Source: Epiperipatus broadwayi (taxonomy: Eukaryota; Onychophora; Udeonychophora; Euonychophora; Peripatidae). Taken from it: 64,000 bases of DNA. Position 1 is the stretch's first letter. Every line of letters starts with the position of its first letter. The translations under genes were made by a program, and so were the position numbers. Location of the stretch: assembly GCA_028023455.1 (NCBI GenBank), contig JAQFVV010006310.1, positions 2,420,001 to 2,484,000 on the forward strand, read 5' to 3'. Of the stretch, positions 24,141-36,420 are shown piece after piece. The notes beneath the pieces were generated by a model. The model saw only the letters and a list, made by a program, of their open reading frames with translations. It did no database searches and was not told where the DNA came from.

Positions 24141-24984
24141 ACAGTATGAAATAAAACATTTATTAAAAAATAAATATCAGTTTTGTATAAGAACCATATA
24201 GTTTCCATCAAAAATGAGTACACTTGTATAGAATTTTTAATAACAAGACTATCCCAATTAAAACAGGCCCAATGACATTCTATTATTAGACTTCCTTTAC
24301 ATTTGCATAATCACACCCACAATTGCCTCTACTTTTTATATTATTCATAATAATGACCCAAGTTTTGAACAATCTAATATTTTATCTTAAACCAATGTCT
24401 GGCAATAGGGCAAATATATATTTTAATAATTTCTGACAGTTATATTTCATTTTTAGTAAAGAGTAGTATGCAGTTGAGATTAACAAAAAATATATGGTTG
24501 TTATCTACTAAAAGATCTATATTATTATAGAAGCAAATTGTTTTGGATTTAAAACCTTAAAATATTTGAATCACAAATCATTATCTGACTGATATAAAAA
24601 TGTGATGGATACTACATGAATGTCAAAATTCAATGCTTTTCTCTTATGAAAACTAATAATAAGAGACTAATCTAATGATTTGGTTAGCATTACTATCTAT
24701 ATCCCATTAATTGCTCAAACCGAAAATAGATGCCTTTGTAATAGAGTATAAATTGACATACTGCTCTTAATGCAAATTTTAAATGCAATTGAAGAATCAT
24801 ATGATGCTTTGGTAAATTTTCAGTATTATCATATTATAATCATGTGATGTTTTGATATAGTTTCATTATTATTAAATTGCATATTTATATCCAGCCATTG
24901 TAATTATTTCTTGCAATTAAAGTATGCCTGCCATCAATAGTTTTTAATTAAAAAAACCCATTGCATTAAAAAAAGACTATTTCT

Positions 24985-25305
24985 TGGAGTTCCAGGTATT
25001 TTGGGCTCCAGAGTCTGTCATTTTATTATCACACCAAACTACCCAGGGAAAATAATCAACTAGTATTGCTCAGAAGTTAGTAAAAAGCATAAGCAGCACA
25101 AATGGCATACTGTGCCAAATTCATATAACTTGTGCTCCAATGCCTGCCACTCTAAGATTGTGAGCAAACACACAAGGCAAATGATTGAATGGTTTATTGT
25201 TCAGGAATTCATAAAAAGTTTGAGCAGTGGAAATGACAGCTAGGACCATCGTCCATGAACTCTCAATTCCAGAACCTACTATTTTATCACTGTATTAAAT
25301 TATGA
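24985..25305 (-). repeat. SINE-1 copies, minus strand
   Basis: On the minus strand 25180-25305 reads as a diverged full copy: box-A-like start, GTTCATGGACGATGG and CTTTTTATGAATTCC landmarks, and the AATAAACCATTCAATC tail. A second, 5' fragment is at about 24985-25040 (TTTGGTGTGATAATAAAATG then CAGACTCTGGAGCCC). The 140 bp between them is unassigned. Confidence 0.5.
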
Positions 25306-25309
25306 AACC

Positions 25310-26182
25310 TAGATTATAGTTTTAAATTATCATAAAATTGTAATTTATTGCATTATAGTGCACAAGGTGCACTCATCTTGACAATAGTAATGCAATAAAT
25401 TTTAACACTTTTAAAAACAAATTACAAACAATAAAACAAAGGGATAAAAAAATCATCCCATCAGACATTTTAGCAGCCACTTGATCACTTGGCCATCAGT
25501 GCTCTAAAACCTCTAGTGAGATTTATTTTTTGTTTCATATTTGTAAATGTTTTTAATAATAGTATAATTCACTGAATGCTAGTGAAAATACTTGATTAGT
25601 TTTATATATTTTTTCCTTTTAAATTAAAATATCTGTATATATATCTCCCACTCCCATCTCTTTAAACCGAAATATCTGCAGATATATTTTTCCTTGAATA
25701 AAGTTCCTTCTAAAATTAAAATTGTAATTTATCAAAGGCAAACAAAGTGGTAGATTTTATTGCCATTTGAAACTATGATACAGTAACTAAAACCACAATT
25801 AGGACTTACATTTAAAAAAATGCTTACTGATCAACTGAAATCAAATGCCACACTTTAAAATATAAAAATATAATTTAAAACAAAAAAGCATAGTATAAAT
25901 AAAAGTTAAAAAACTTTTCAATGAGATAAATAGTTTAAATCAAATTTTAATTTTGGTGAGATGTGATAAAAATAGTTTCATAGAATTTCTCAAAGAGAAA
26001 AAAATGTTCCTGATTTAAATTATGAAAAAAATCATTTATTTTGACTATGAATGCAGCAGTTTAAAAAGCACAGAATTTATTTTTTCATTAATAAAAGGGA
26101 AAAATTATCCACTTCGTAAGTATGCTTTCAAATTTGAAGATAGAATGATAAAATTATAATATAAAAAAAGGCAGAATAGTTA
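25310..26182. other. AT-rich stretch, nothing recognised
   Basis: No coding or RNA signal was identified. A GCCATCAGTGCTCTAAAACC segment at about 25493 resembles GCCAGTGCTCCAAAACC at about 27174, which may mark another old SINE-like family. Confidence 0.35.
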
Positions 26183-26293
26183 AGCGTTGTTAGCCGAGAG
26201 GTCATCGCAACTGCCTTGCAAGCAAGTAGTTGGTTGCAGACGGTTGTGGGTTCGCGTCCCGGCCGATGCTATGACATATGAAAAAAAAAAAAA
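26183..26293 (+). repeat. SINE-2, class II tRNA-like head with A-tail
   Basis: An 88-nt tRNA-like head starts AGCGTTG and ends CGATGCT, and these pair as a 7-bp acceptor stem with two G-U pairs. TAGCCGAGAGG fits pol III box A and GGTTCGCGTCC fits box B with one change. The spacing and a long middle section suggest a Ser/Leu-type (class II) tRNA origin. The head runs into ATGACATATG and then 13 A residues, so it is a retroposed SINE, not a tRNA gene. A second copy with the same junction is at 36232-36317. Confidence 0.75.
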
Positions 26294-27560
26294 GGACAGA
26301 ATAACATTTAATTATTTTATAGGTATTGTTAATGCTGCTTTTTTTAAAACAAACAAATTAAAAGTATGGTGAAAAAATAATAACATTGTTTTCTAATAAT
26401 GATTTTATCTCCCCACATAAAACACTATTTTTTGCCCTCATTTAACCCACACTTTTATATGTATACATACAATTCACATTATTCCTTAATGACATAAACA
26501 GTCTCTTCCATATATTTTAGATATTGTGATATATTTGTAAATTGAAAGAATATAAATAATTATTGCCCTGATATATTAAAGTGCACCTTCTCAAATAATA
26601 TTTACAAAGTTTTATCATATTAAAAATATTTTACAAGGTCATATTTTAAATAGTATTTAATATAATTGATAACCTTCCAATTAACCATTTTATAATTAGT
26701 AAAATTTATTCTGCTTCTAATGAATAAAAGGTATTATCTACCCACTCATATACTTTTCTTATCTTTAAGTTGAATAACTATTCAACTTTTTTTTTTCTCT
26801 TAGATTAATATGATAAAGAAGTAAGATTAATTTATTGATAGTGGATAAAAGATATTTTCTCATTTTTTATATTACATAAGTTCAATTATGAAGTATTTGA
26901 ATATTTTCTGCACTTTCTGTGAACTTTATAGATGTTAGATATTTATTTACACAATTATGCATTTATAAATGTTGGGTTTATATAAATAGTGAACCAAATA
27001 TACAATATAATATTAATATGTGTACATTGTGTAAGAGTATTATATGTCTACATATTGTAATGATCAGAATTGTGTGATCAGCCAACAAAATTCAGAGACC
27101 TAGCAAAAGTACTTCAAACCCAGTATGTTCAGGATACGGTAGTCACAGAACAGTACTAAGTTTTAACCTATTTGCCAGTGCTCCAAAACCTCCACTATTC
27201 GACCAACACTCCTGATGCTACTAATGATAATCATTTTTTTTTGTTTCCAGTGGTCAGGGTAAAACAAGGACTCTATCAATTCAAACTCAGCCTGTCATGT
27301 ACTAGAATTATTAAATTAATCTAAGATACTCACCAGCCCCATCAGAACCTAATATTTTGATACATCTCAGGATATTATTTTAAATATTTCATAGGTTTTG
27401 AATATACATATAATTTTTAAGTGTGGATATAGTTGGGTGGATGTGGTGAACCAAGGAATGACATGACAATTGTATAGATATACATGATTTATTAACACAA
27501 ATTCATTAGAAGATAAAAATAACAATAACAATGTTTGGATCTTATTATGATCCATGTATG
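26294..27560. other. AT-rich stretch, nothing firm
   Basis: No gene-like frame. At 27080-27240 the base composition is richer in G and C, with CAGAGACCTAGCAAAAGT and GCCAGTGCTCCAAAACC. It could be an old minus-strand SINE, but the box motifs are not clear enough to call. Confidence 0.35.
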
Positions 27561-27571
27561 GGCATTACATA

Positions 27572-27900
27572 TGAACCAAAAATAATAATTACAATATTTA
27601 ACTATCAGTTATTGATAACAGTTAACAATATTTAGGTATCATTAGGATAAATGTATGATTTTTACAAAGAAATCACCTGTCAATAATGACAACAACAGTT
27701 ATGAACCAGAAACAATAATTATAATAATATTTAAACATCAGTATTAGATGTGTGTGAGCATTACAATGAAGTCATTCTGTCAACAATGACAACAGAGGGT
27801 ACTACAAATTAACCAGAAATAATAATTAGAACAAATAGTACATATCAGTATTATACATGTGTGAGTATATAAAAAAAATTATATGTTGATAATGATAATA
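27572..27900. repeat. Degenerate tandem repeat, about 105-130 bp unit
   Basis: Three imperfect units start with TGAACCAAAAATAATAATT (27572), TGAACCAGAAACAATAATT (27702) and AACCAGAAATAATAATT (27811). Each contains an AACATCAGTATTA-type block and the first two a GTCAACAATGACAACA-type block. It was probably a minisatellite or tandem old element. Confidence 0.65.
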
Positions 27901-27959
27901 TTTGATCAAGAAATATGCCACTATAAAATTAATATGCCACTATAATTTTAATATGCCAA

Positions 27960-30600
27960 TGGTCAAGAGCAAACACAATACATGGTTATATTAAGTTAGA
28001 GGCCAGAAATATATATATATATAATAAATTTATGCACGTGTTTACATACATAGAAGTTAAGTATATTTTTTTATTATATTTACTTTTAGTATTCCCAGCA
28101 GGAGTTATGGCCCAAAGCATAATTCTAGCTCCCTTTATTATTAACAGTTATATGATAAATATGGTTTATCTGTCCCACACAGCATTACTAACAGGCATGA
28201 TCGAAAAATCTAATCACAGAAAACAGTGGTATCTGGGTTTGAATCTTGTGCTGGCTATATTACTATTGGCATTGGCGAGATAGCCAATCTCCATATCGAG
28301 CAATAAAATATATAGATAAGTTCCTATGAAAACACATTCGCAGTCAGTGTGGCATGTGTAGGAAATGGAGCATGGGCTATGAATCCCTATCATCATAGAG
28401 TACCCATTTATCGGCTCAAAAAAACACAGCTATCTCCAGGACTGGTAAAAATATCTGTCTGGCAGCTCGTATAGCATTACTCAACATATATTCATTATTA
28501 AAAGCCAGATCATTCTACCAAGTAACACTGATATATTTGCCCCCAAAAAAGCATTAACTCATCTGTATAGATATTTTCCTAAGCCTATATTTAAAATTTA
28601 ATAACAAGTAATAATGGGAAAATTTAAGATAACCCTATTTTATAGGCTATAAAATGCCCATGAACTTAAATATAAAGCTTAACTACAAAATTATCATTGT
28701 AAATTGCTAAAGAGGCAAAAAATACGACTGCTGAGATATTACTTTCCCCTAAATGTATGCGTCACTAAATATATATATATAGCAAGATGAACACATACTT
28801 TTGTAATAAGTAATACTGCCCATTTTACATTTAAGAAAAATAAGCATGATTATTATTTTTTTAACACATAAATAAATGCATATATATATATATATTATTT
28901 CATTTAATTGTCATAAAGAATCTTAATCAAATCTAAATTAAATAGATAATGATTTTAACACTCATTTATATTCTTAATTTCTATTAACAAGGTATATACG
29001 AGTAGATGGTGAATTTTATTTCAGATATTTGATTTTCTCTCTTTTTAAAAAAAATAAATGACATTTTTAACTAGAAAGAATTGGACAAATGATTTAAGAA
29101 ATTCAAGTTTGACTGTTTGTTACTTTACAATTATGAAATAATTACCATTCTCCCATTTAACATTTGAAAGAAACAAATTTATGCATATTTTGATTTAATA
29201 GTAAAATACAATCTGTCCAATACTGGCTGAGTTTGGCATAGATAAAATTAATCAATAAAGTATAGATTTTTATAACTAAAGAAAACATACTGGCATATCT
29301 CAAAATGAATAATAAAAGCTGTATTTATAAACTTTATAGCATTTTGTTCCATTAATAAATTAGAAATTAAAATTTTTTACCATTAATAAGTAGAAATATA
29401 AGTTATAACATAGATTGACTTGCTAAAAAAAAATTACTACCCTTATATATATATATATCACTGTCTCTTTGAAACACATCCTTTTTTTAGGATATAGTCT
29501 TTTACTGAGCAGTTATAAATCTGAGAATTTTAAACTTAGATATTCTAGAGTTTTTTTATTTATAGAAGGCATTTTAATTATTTTATCTTGAAGGATTAAA
29601 AGTTCATACTTGCAACGTTTATGTCACTTTGATGATGCAACTGTCTTCTTACTGGTTCACTTATTTCAGGACTGACTTTTTGCTTTACTGGACATAGGAC
29701 AGGCTGGATTTGAAGTTGGTTCTCCATTTTCTCAGTGGCAGCAACATGGAATCAATTAGATTTCTTTCCTCCCCACAGATGCACTCTCTGATTTACCCCA
29801 AGGGGAAGGATAAATGTGTCTACTCAAAAGTCATGATGATTATTTGACATCAGCTTATATTCAAAGGGTCTATTAGAGAGAGCTTGAGTTTGACTTTTCT
29901 TTACTTTGACTTTTACTTTCTCTGCTTTGATTTTTTTCTTCTTATTTTGACTTTTACTTTTTGCTTGCCTGTCTAGAAAAATAACCCCAGTATTTATAAG
30001 CCTGTAACTTAAAAAAAAAACTTTACTCAGAAAAACCAAAAATCCTGTCTCTTTGTTTACTCTTAATCTTCTTTTTAACACAGGTATCATAACTGCCTAC
30101 AGATTCAACCTTTGTTAGAAATGAAAATAGACTGGTTGACTGATTTTTAATTCACACTAATTAGCAAAATCCTATTAAGATTAAATTAAGATACAAAAAT
30201 TTTAACTGTCTTTTTTAACTGCCTTTAAAGATGAGAATTAATTAGTATTTCCATGCAACTATATCTTTCCCAAATGTGTCAAAAAATAGACTCATAAAAA
30301 ATGTTATTTGCAAAGAAGGAATGAGTCAACTTATTTTTCTATATATTTTTTTTAGAAAAAACACAAAGACAAAAGAAAATATTATATTTTCCCTTCCAAA
30401 TATATAACTGAAAAATGTATTTCAATAAAACAAGCCATATACATGCCCTCTCATTCAATAACCCACACACATGCATCTGTATAATATTTTCTAACAAAAA
30501 ATGAAAATTAGATATTTGATCTATAATATATATATATATATATTATTTTTAAATGACTATCATGAAGCTCTGTGTGTACATACACACTGATCACTTCAAT
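27960..30600. other. AT-rich stretch with two unconvincing open frames
   Basis: An 83-codon frame at 28032-28283 contains a box-B-like GGGTTTGAATCTT at about 28234 and a TGGCTAT/ATAGCCA hairpin right after it, so an old tRNA-like repeat is likelier than a gene. An 88-codon minus frame at 29824-30090 is Lys-rich because the DNA is a degenerate TTTGACTTTTACTT repeat. Short (TA)n runs occur at 28012, 28762, 28880, 29443 and 30525. Confidence 0.4.
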
Positions 30601-30604
30601 ATAA

Positions 30605-30985
30605 CAGTGGTAATGGTTGAATTACCCTATTTGGTTTAAATGCAATGGTGGTTTCTCAAACTCAAGATTCACTAGTTTTATCACTTCCAATGCTTTAATT
30701 TTTTTATAAACTCCTGATCAGTAAATCACTCAATATTATGTTATGCATCATCTAGTGTAGTGGTAGAGGAACACTGATTTAGGTCACCTCTATCACTTCC
30801 ATTGTTCAAACATCTTATGAACTTCTAAGTGATAAACCATTTGATTATTTTTAAGCCCTGCATGATTTTGTGCAGTGGTAGAGTGGCAGACTCGGCATTT
30901 CAAGTTTATGGATCAAAGCTCTGTACTGACATTTCTGGTACTCAAACTTCTTATAAACTACTTTTGCAGTTTAATTGTGCTATGT
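30605..30985 (+). repeat. SINE-1 tandem trimer
   Basis: Three copies follow one another in the same orientation, starting near 30605, 30750 and 30872. Each has a GTGCAGTGGTAGAGTGGCAG-type box A region, a short middle, a TTCAAAC/CTTATGAACTTC block and an AATAAACCATTTGATTATT-type end that leads straight into the next copy. The third copy is the best preserved (GTGCAGTGGTAGAGTGGCAG at 30878). Confidence 0.7.
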
Positions 30986-30999
30986 TATAATTTAACCTT

Positions 31000-31522
31000 A
31001 TTTATTCTTCTATTTTTATGAAACTCAATCTGTTACAACAAATGAGGACCCCCTGTATTAAAAAAAGTTCTTTGTTATCAAAAGTAATAAAAAATCAACT
31101 GTTAGAATAGTTAAAGGACTTTTTAAATTGTATTATACCACATTAAGATTTTATGTTCTCTTTACTAGTAATTAAATTGAAATACTTTGTTTCAACATTA
31201 TTAAAATATTGCCATGAATCTGACATTGTGTATTTCATATATTCCTTCACAGTACTTTAGTCTGGAAACAGCTGCTTTGAGATTTTTTTGTAAAACTGAT
31301 GATGATAATGATATGGTGTGAAATTACTTAATGTTAATTAATGTTTTATATATGGAAAATAGAGAATTAATTATCAAGATTTTCTGATCATCACATGTAC
31401 AAGATTACTCAAAAAAGAATTTGAATAATGTTTTCCAATACTAATAATATTACCTGTTGTTGTTTTTTAAATAAAAAGTTTCCACCATTCCATTTTAAAT
31501 TATTTTTAAGGTAAGAATAACA

Positions 31523-31554
<32 letters not shown>

Positions 31555-31830
31555 AAATAACTATAAAAGTTTCTAAAAATATTAATGAAATTGTCAAAAA
31601 TGCAGAGCATTATAAAAATTGACAAAAATATTATTTGAAGTCAGGCATATAAAGCAAGAAAGTAAATTGGCACTTCCACCTTTTATTTTATTTTTTACAG
31701 TTTATTCTATGACTATATCTTATAATATAATTTATTGATGTAACATAATTATTTTAAATGCCCTAATTTTTTCTAATTTTTTTTTAAACAGTATATTAAA
31801 TGTTAATAATTTTTTTGGGAATGTTATATG
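31000..31830. other. AT-rich stretch with (GAT)n
   Basis: Apart from eleven ATG/GAT units at 31522-31554, which give a meaningless His run on the minus strand, nothing was recognised. Confidence 0.6.
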
Positions 31831-31831
31831 G

Positions 31832-31960
31832 TTTGGTACAGTGAGAGAGTGACAGACTGGGGAACTCAACATTAATAGATTGTCTCCCAGCACTTTCACT
31901 TTCAGTGACCAATTTCTTATGAACTCCCAAGCAATAAATTATTCTATTTATTCATTTTAG
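31832..31960 (+). repeat. SINE-1, single copy
   Basis: TTTGGTACAGTGAGAGAGTG is the box A region; AATAGATTGTCTCCCAGCAC is the middle. The copy ends TTCTTATGAACTCCC and AGCAATAAATTATTC. This follows the family order, with about 80 percent identity to the 62.3 kb copy by eye. Confidence 0.65.
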
Positions 31961-32619
31961 AAAAAATTTAAAGATACATATAATTTAACTGCTGCATGAT
32001 TTGAATCTTTAACACTCAAATCTATATAAAAAAAATTATAAATTGTGAATTTTTTTTAATGCTTTGCACAAAGAGAGATAAATGGAATAGTAAAAGTTCA
32101 AAATAAAATTAATTTCAAAAATTAATTTTAATTTTTAATTTCATTAAACTTAATTTCTGTAGTAAGTACTTATTCATCTTTTGTAAAATATGTCTACAAT
32201 AATTAACATAAATAAAAGATTTATTAACGTTATTAAAGTATATCATCATGCAATTTTTATAATAAGACAGAAATAATTTTGATGAATTCAAAAATATTTT
32301 AATCACAATAAATACAATCAATTACTATAATTATTTGATATTAAAAAATTATTGTAATAATTTGCTAATTAAAAAATATAATTAATTAAAATATGTTAAA
32401 TTGTTTGACAATGTTTATAAAGGTAAACAAATAATTATTTTAATATATACATATAAATTGAAATAAATGTAAATAATTTTGTTTAATGGCTTTTGTTTTG
32501 TTTTTTTCAGAAGATATAAATTCAGTCTTTTGCAAAAAAAGATACACAGAAAAAAAATTATGTATATATTATAAAACATGTTTTCGGGATTAACTGTGTT
32601 TAACAAAATAATACCATAT

Positions 32620-32696
32620 TAAATATATCGGTGTTTCAACAAGATAACGCTTGCACCCAGTTAAATGTTATCTTGTTAAAATGTCAGTATATTTAC
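32620..32696. mobile_element. 77-bp miniature foldback element
   Basis: TAAATATATCGG at the left end and TCAGTATATTTA at the right end begin imperfect inverted repeats of about 29 bp. They converge on a perfect 11-bp AACAAGATAAC/GTTATCTTGTT stem, with an 18-nt loop containing GCTTGCACCC. It is too short to encode anything. The structure fits a very small MITE, but the target duplication is not clear. Confidence 0.55.
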
Positions 32697-32855
32697 TTTA
32701 ATAATAGTTTATTAAATATGGTTGCTCCCGAAAATATGATTTATAAAACATCTTTTGCCCTTGAAAACATTCATTCATTTTAACATATACATATATGAAA
32801 ATAATCCCAGTGCATAACGCTAAAATGAAATAAATATCCAAATATTAAATCATCC

Positions 32856-33013
32856 CACATGATTAAGAAATTTAGAACCGCCCTCTGTGAAATAAATATA
32901 TAAATATATTAGATTCCGTATTTCATAATAGCCATTTTTAGGTTGACTATTTTGAAATACGAACTGTAATATATTTATTTCAGAGGGCGGTTCTGAATTT
33001 CTTAACCGTGTGG
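32856..33013. mobile_element. MITE-like foldback, about 158 bp
   Basis: Long inverted repeats of about 70 bp start at CCACATGATTAAGAAATT and end AATTTCTTAACCGTGTGG. The best conserved part is GAACCGCCCTCTG/CAGAGGGCGGTTC. The arms meet around 32933-32944 with a loop of about 10 nt. It is G+C-richer than its surroundings and carries no ORF. I could not identify a confident target-site duplication. Confidence 0.75.
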
Positions 33014-33912
33014 AAAAATTTAAAATGTATACGTGTGACTAGGATGCCAACTTTATGTGAACATTTTTTTCCCAAAAAAAATATTCAAATTAATTATTTT
33101 ATTTTTTAATCTTTTTTTTTTTTTTACAATATGTTTAACCATACAAACTTATTATAAAATTATTTGTTTAAATAGAAAAAAACATGTAAATAAATGTACT
33201 ACGAATTATCTTTTTTTTTTTGTATTAATGATCAAAAATTACAAATTACAAAATTAACTTTTTTAAAAAATAAAAAAAAATCTGCAGATTATACTATAAG
33301 ATACCTGATAAATCTTTGGAAAATATTTTGCTAATTTCTGTTCTGATTTTATTTATTTTAATATGCCCAAAAGTATAAAGAAAAATTCTATGAATTATCT
33401 TATAGTTTGACTTCTTAACGTGAAACAATAATGCTACTACCAAACAATGTTAAAAAATGAAGCATCACGGCTTCCTCAGTCAACATGTAATGGTCTTTGC
33501 ATTAGTGCAAAAAGAAATAGTTACCGTATTAATTAAAATAATATATTTAATTTTTCTAAAAAAATAGTCTGTTTAAAGAAAGACATATATTAATTAAAAT
33601 CATGGATATAAATAATATTTTGGCAATGATACCAAAGGTAAATCCATAAAAAATTAAATTAAAGAAAGCAATTGTGGACAAATATAAGTAATAAGCAATC
33701 CATAAGAAATTAAATTCCCAAAACAATCCATTTCCAACAAGAAATGTATTAATTAAAACCATAAACATAAATAATAATGATCGAGTTGTATCAATTGGCC
33801 AAGTGCTATCATGGTTTTCTATGTCATACATTCATCCAGTAATATAGAGTGGAAATATGTACATTTTATGAAATAATTAAAATCACTCAACACTTATATA
33901 ATCCCAATATCA

Positions 33913-34347
33913 TATACAGACTATAGAAGCACAGACTTTCACACCACCCACCACTCTCCACTCTCATAACACTGATACACTTGAACACATATATGTAGAA
34001 AAGAGAAATAATCACCAATATATGTGTTTCATGCTAAACCAGCAATCATCAGTTGGTCCAGATTACCATCTCTATACATATATGCTATAAGTCCTCAGAT
34101 ATATATTAAGATAGCCAATCTTCATACTATAATGGACAGGCTTCAATCTACTCCACATCCAACTCTTGAATCGTCCATCCAATTGAAAATCTGATGATGG
34201 AATGCTCAAAGGCCATCCTGAGTCTGAGATTCTTGACACACCCATGTTGATCATTGATCAATCTGATCCCTCATGTACAGGACAGCACTCCTATACCCTG
34301 TATATTACATACATAGACACAGGTATATAATAAGCCTGTGTTTCAGT
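33913..34347 (-). repeat. Solitary ribozyme repeat (subfamily B) with 14-bp direct repeats
   Basis: A single 435-bp copy on the minus strand is flanked by TAATCCCAATATCA at 33899-33912 and 34348-34361. This is not a low-complexity motif, so it is a convincing target-site duplication. In the sense direction the copy starts ACTGAAACACAGGC, contains AACATGGGTGTGTCAAGAAT and the hammerhead at 34003-34072, and ends in GTGTGAAAGTCTGTGCTTC plus about 15 nt. There is no poly(A) or A-rich tail. No protein-coding potential is supported. Confidence 0.75.
34003..34072 (-). ncRNA. Hammerhead ribozyme, subfamily B copy
   Basis: On the minus strand CTGATGA (34052-34046) and GAAA (34030-34027) are intact. 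Stem I inner helix ACCAA pairs with TTGGT. Stem II reads TTGCTGGTTTAGCAT, so its first pair is a T-T mismatch where G-C is normal. Stem III is reduced to the A15.1-U16.1 pair because of a C-A mismatch. Cleavage would follow the A before TTGGT. The core is intact but the helices are weakened; activity is uncertain. Confidence 0.75.
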
Positions 34348-36231
34348 TAATCCCAATATCAATAACATTCAACAATCTCAACCTGTTGCCAAGGCAACCT
34401 TCTTTTAACAGTAAAGATGGAATCCCAGCTTTATTTATAGTTCAATATATTTATATAGATACTAAAGTCCCCCCCTCCCCAGATTGCTTTTTTGGAATTT
34501 TAATTTACTATAGATTCGCTTTTTGCACAATTGCTAAAGTATTTATTTTTATGATCTTACTTAATATAGTTTTTACTGTAAATATATGTTATGCATTTCT
34601 TTTCTCATAGGCAGATAGGTTTTTGAAATTCAACTTCTTCAGGATTACTTAGTTTAACTTATATCTATTGCTATCAGTTACTTTCTTATGAATTGAAGAA
34701 ATCACTTTTGTATTGCTATACTTGTTAAATTATTATTTCTTAGATTGTATTTTTTTTTTTTTTGGATTGTATTTTGGAATTTAATTTTTTATATATTTTC
34801 ATTTGACATCATTATTAAAATATTATTTATTTTTATAGTTTCAATTAGAATAATTCTTACCATAAACAGATTAAATATTATTATACTTAATACCGTTCTT
34901 GCCATAAATATGTTTAATTTTGTTGTTGTTGTTGTTTAAAATAAGAAACTTATCAAACAGGTCTTTCTTTTTTTTTAATAATGAATGGGATGTTAAATAG
35001 CTTCTTAAATTAGAAGTTAAAAGTTTCTATGCTTAGGTTATGTGCTCCAAAATCCTATTAACCAAGGAAAATTTTCATCTCTCCAAAACCTTCTTATCAC
35101 CCAGTTATTTTGCAAGCATTAGTTTATTTCTTGTATTCTTTCTTTTCAGAAAAGCTAGTCCATTGGATTCATTATCCTATCCTTTTAGTTCCTATCTGTG
35201 TTTTAAAGACCTAAACAAAAAATTATAATATGTCTTTTACTTTCTTCACTTTTAAATTTCACCCATTCTCTGTACAATTTATTTTTATCCTTTTTTACAA
35301 CTTACAAACCAATAATAAATGTTTAATATTCTCTCTCTCATCTTTACATAAATTACATCTACAATCCAAATCATATTCCATTCTTGCTTTCCCCTACTAT
35401 CTAAAGCTCCTGTCTTTGCAACAAATAATAATAAAATGCTTTTAATATCATATATTCTTCCATATATATATATAAGTCCAAACTAATTTTTGTTATTCAT
35501 ACTCACTTTCTATAACTCTACTGTTGTTTTTCTAATCAACTTAGCTAGCTTTTATTTTTTAAAACAACCCTCATAATTATATATCTGTAGTAAATTTTCT
35601 ATATATTTGTCTTATTTCTTAGATAAAAATCTTTTTTACCTACTTAACATATTTGTTGTTCTCTCCACATATTCCAATAAATATTATTTTTATAAAGTTA
35701 TTTTCATTCGAAACATTTTCAATTTATTTTCAATTTCATTAAAAAAGAAATATACTCTACTTTATCTTGAGTAGCCTTATTTTTTATCCACAGCAATGCA
35801 TATTTAATTACTTTTTATATTTCATTAAAAGAAGCAATCGTCATTTTTTTTTTTTACAAATAATTTTACACTTCTCATTTTTATTACATGAAAAGCCATA
35901 TTTTTAAAGAATTTGCATTCTATTTTTTGCTTTCCCTTTCAACTCCATTTCCAACTATTAGTATAACTCATTTTTCCATTAAATACTTCTTCATTTCTTC
36001 AATCTCCCATTTTTTATTTTATTCTTTCCATTAAAAACTAAAATCTTAATTTTTTTCGTTAAATTTTATACCTCTCTCATTTAAATTTTACACTCATCTA
36101 CTAATAGCTCCATATCCTATACTATTTGCAAACAGAAAAAACAGATCATTAGAAAAAAGAGCCACCATATTGTGTATTCTTTTAGTTCTAACTATAGAAA
36201 TCCCTACTCTATTTATAATTTTTCTATCTTA

Positions 36232-36317
36232 ACATCCTAGTGGCCTAGTGGTTACCATAGTTGCTTTCCAAGTAGCTGGCCCGTTCCTGGTCAATGCATT
36301 TGACATATGAAAAAAAA
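36232..36317 (+). repeat. SINE-2, second copy
   Basis: TGGCCTAGTGGTTACC is a box-A-like start, GTTCCTGGTCAATGC is a degenerate box B, and the copy ends TTTGACATATGAAAAAAAA. The GACATATG junction and A-tail match the copy at 26183-26293, so both come from one master. It lies inside LINE-B, in the opposite orientation to the LINE. Confidence 0.6.
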
Positions 36318-36420
36318 ACCCATTCATTTCATTTAGAAATAAAATAAATAATAACTGAAACACAGGCACTCTCCGGTCTATCTAATAACACTGATACACT
36401 CAGGCACATATATGCTGAAA

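Larger units (their letters stand above)
33556..34930. repeat. Inverted AT-rich repeat arms around a ribozyme-repeat insertion
   Basis: The minus strand of 33556-33730 and the plus strand of 34484-34610 and 34745-34930 carry the same diverged sequence. It is recognised by GGAATTTAATTT, an ATTGC(T/C)AAA block and TTTTTATGATTTTAATTAATAT-like stretches. The conceptual translations share a hydrophobic pattern (FNLIFY...IIAKILFI...NR), but the composition is that of T-rich DNA, so I do not call genes. Between the arms lies the ribozyme repeat of 33913-34347. This may be an old foldback element that was later invaded. Confidence 0.5.

Noticed and set aside
26187-26372. Functional tRNA gene
   Set aside because: The anticodon stem does not form five clean pairs, the T stem is imperfect, and the sequence continues into GACATATG and a poly(A) run shared with another copy, so it is a SINE.
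28032-28283. 83-residue hydrophobic protein as a host gene
   Set aside because: There is no recognisable domain, and the 3' part includes a box-B-like motif and a small hairpin, suggesting an old repeat.
29824-30090. 88-residue Lys-rich minus-strand protein
   Set aside because: The Lys-rich part arises from a degenerate TTTGACTTTTACTT repeat and there is no supporting motif.
33556-34939. Hydrophobic open frames as membrane proteins
   Set aside because: They occur in both orientations in T-rich inverted repeats, and the Phe/Ile/Leu-rich pattern follows from base composition.
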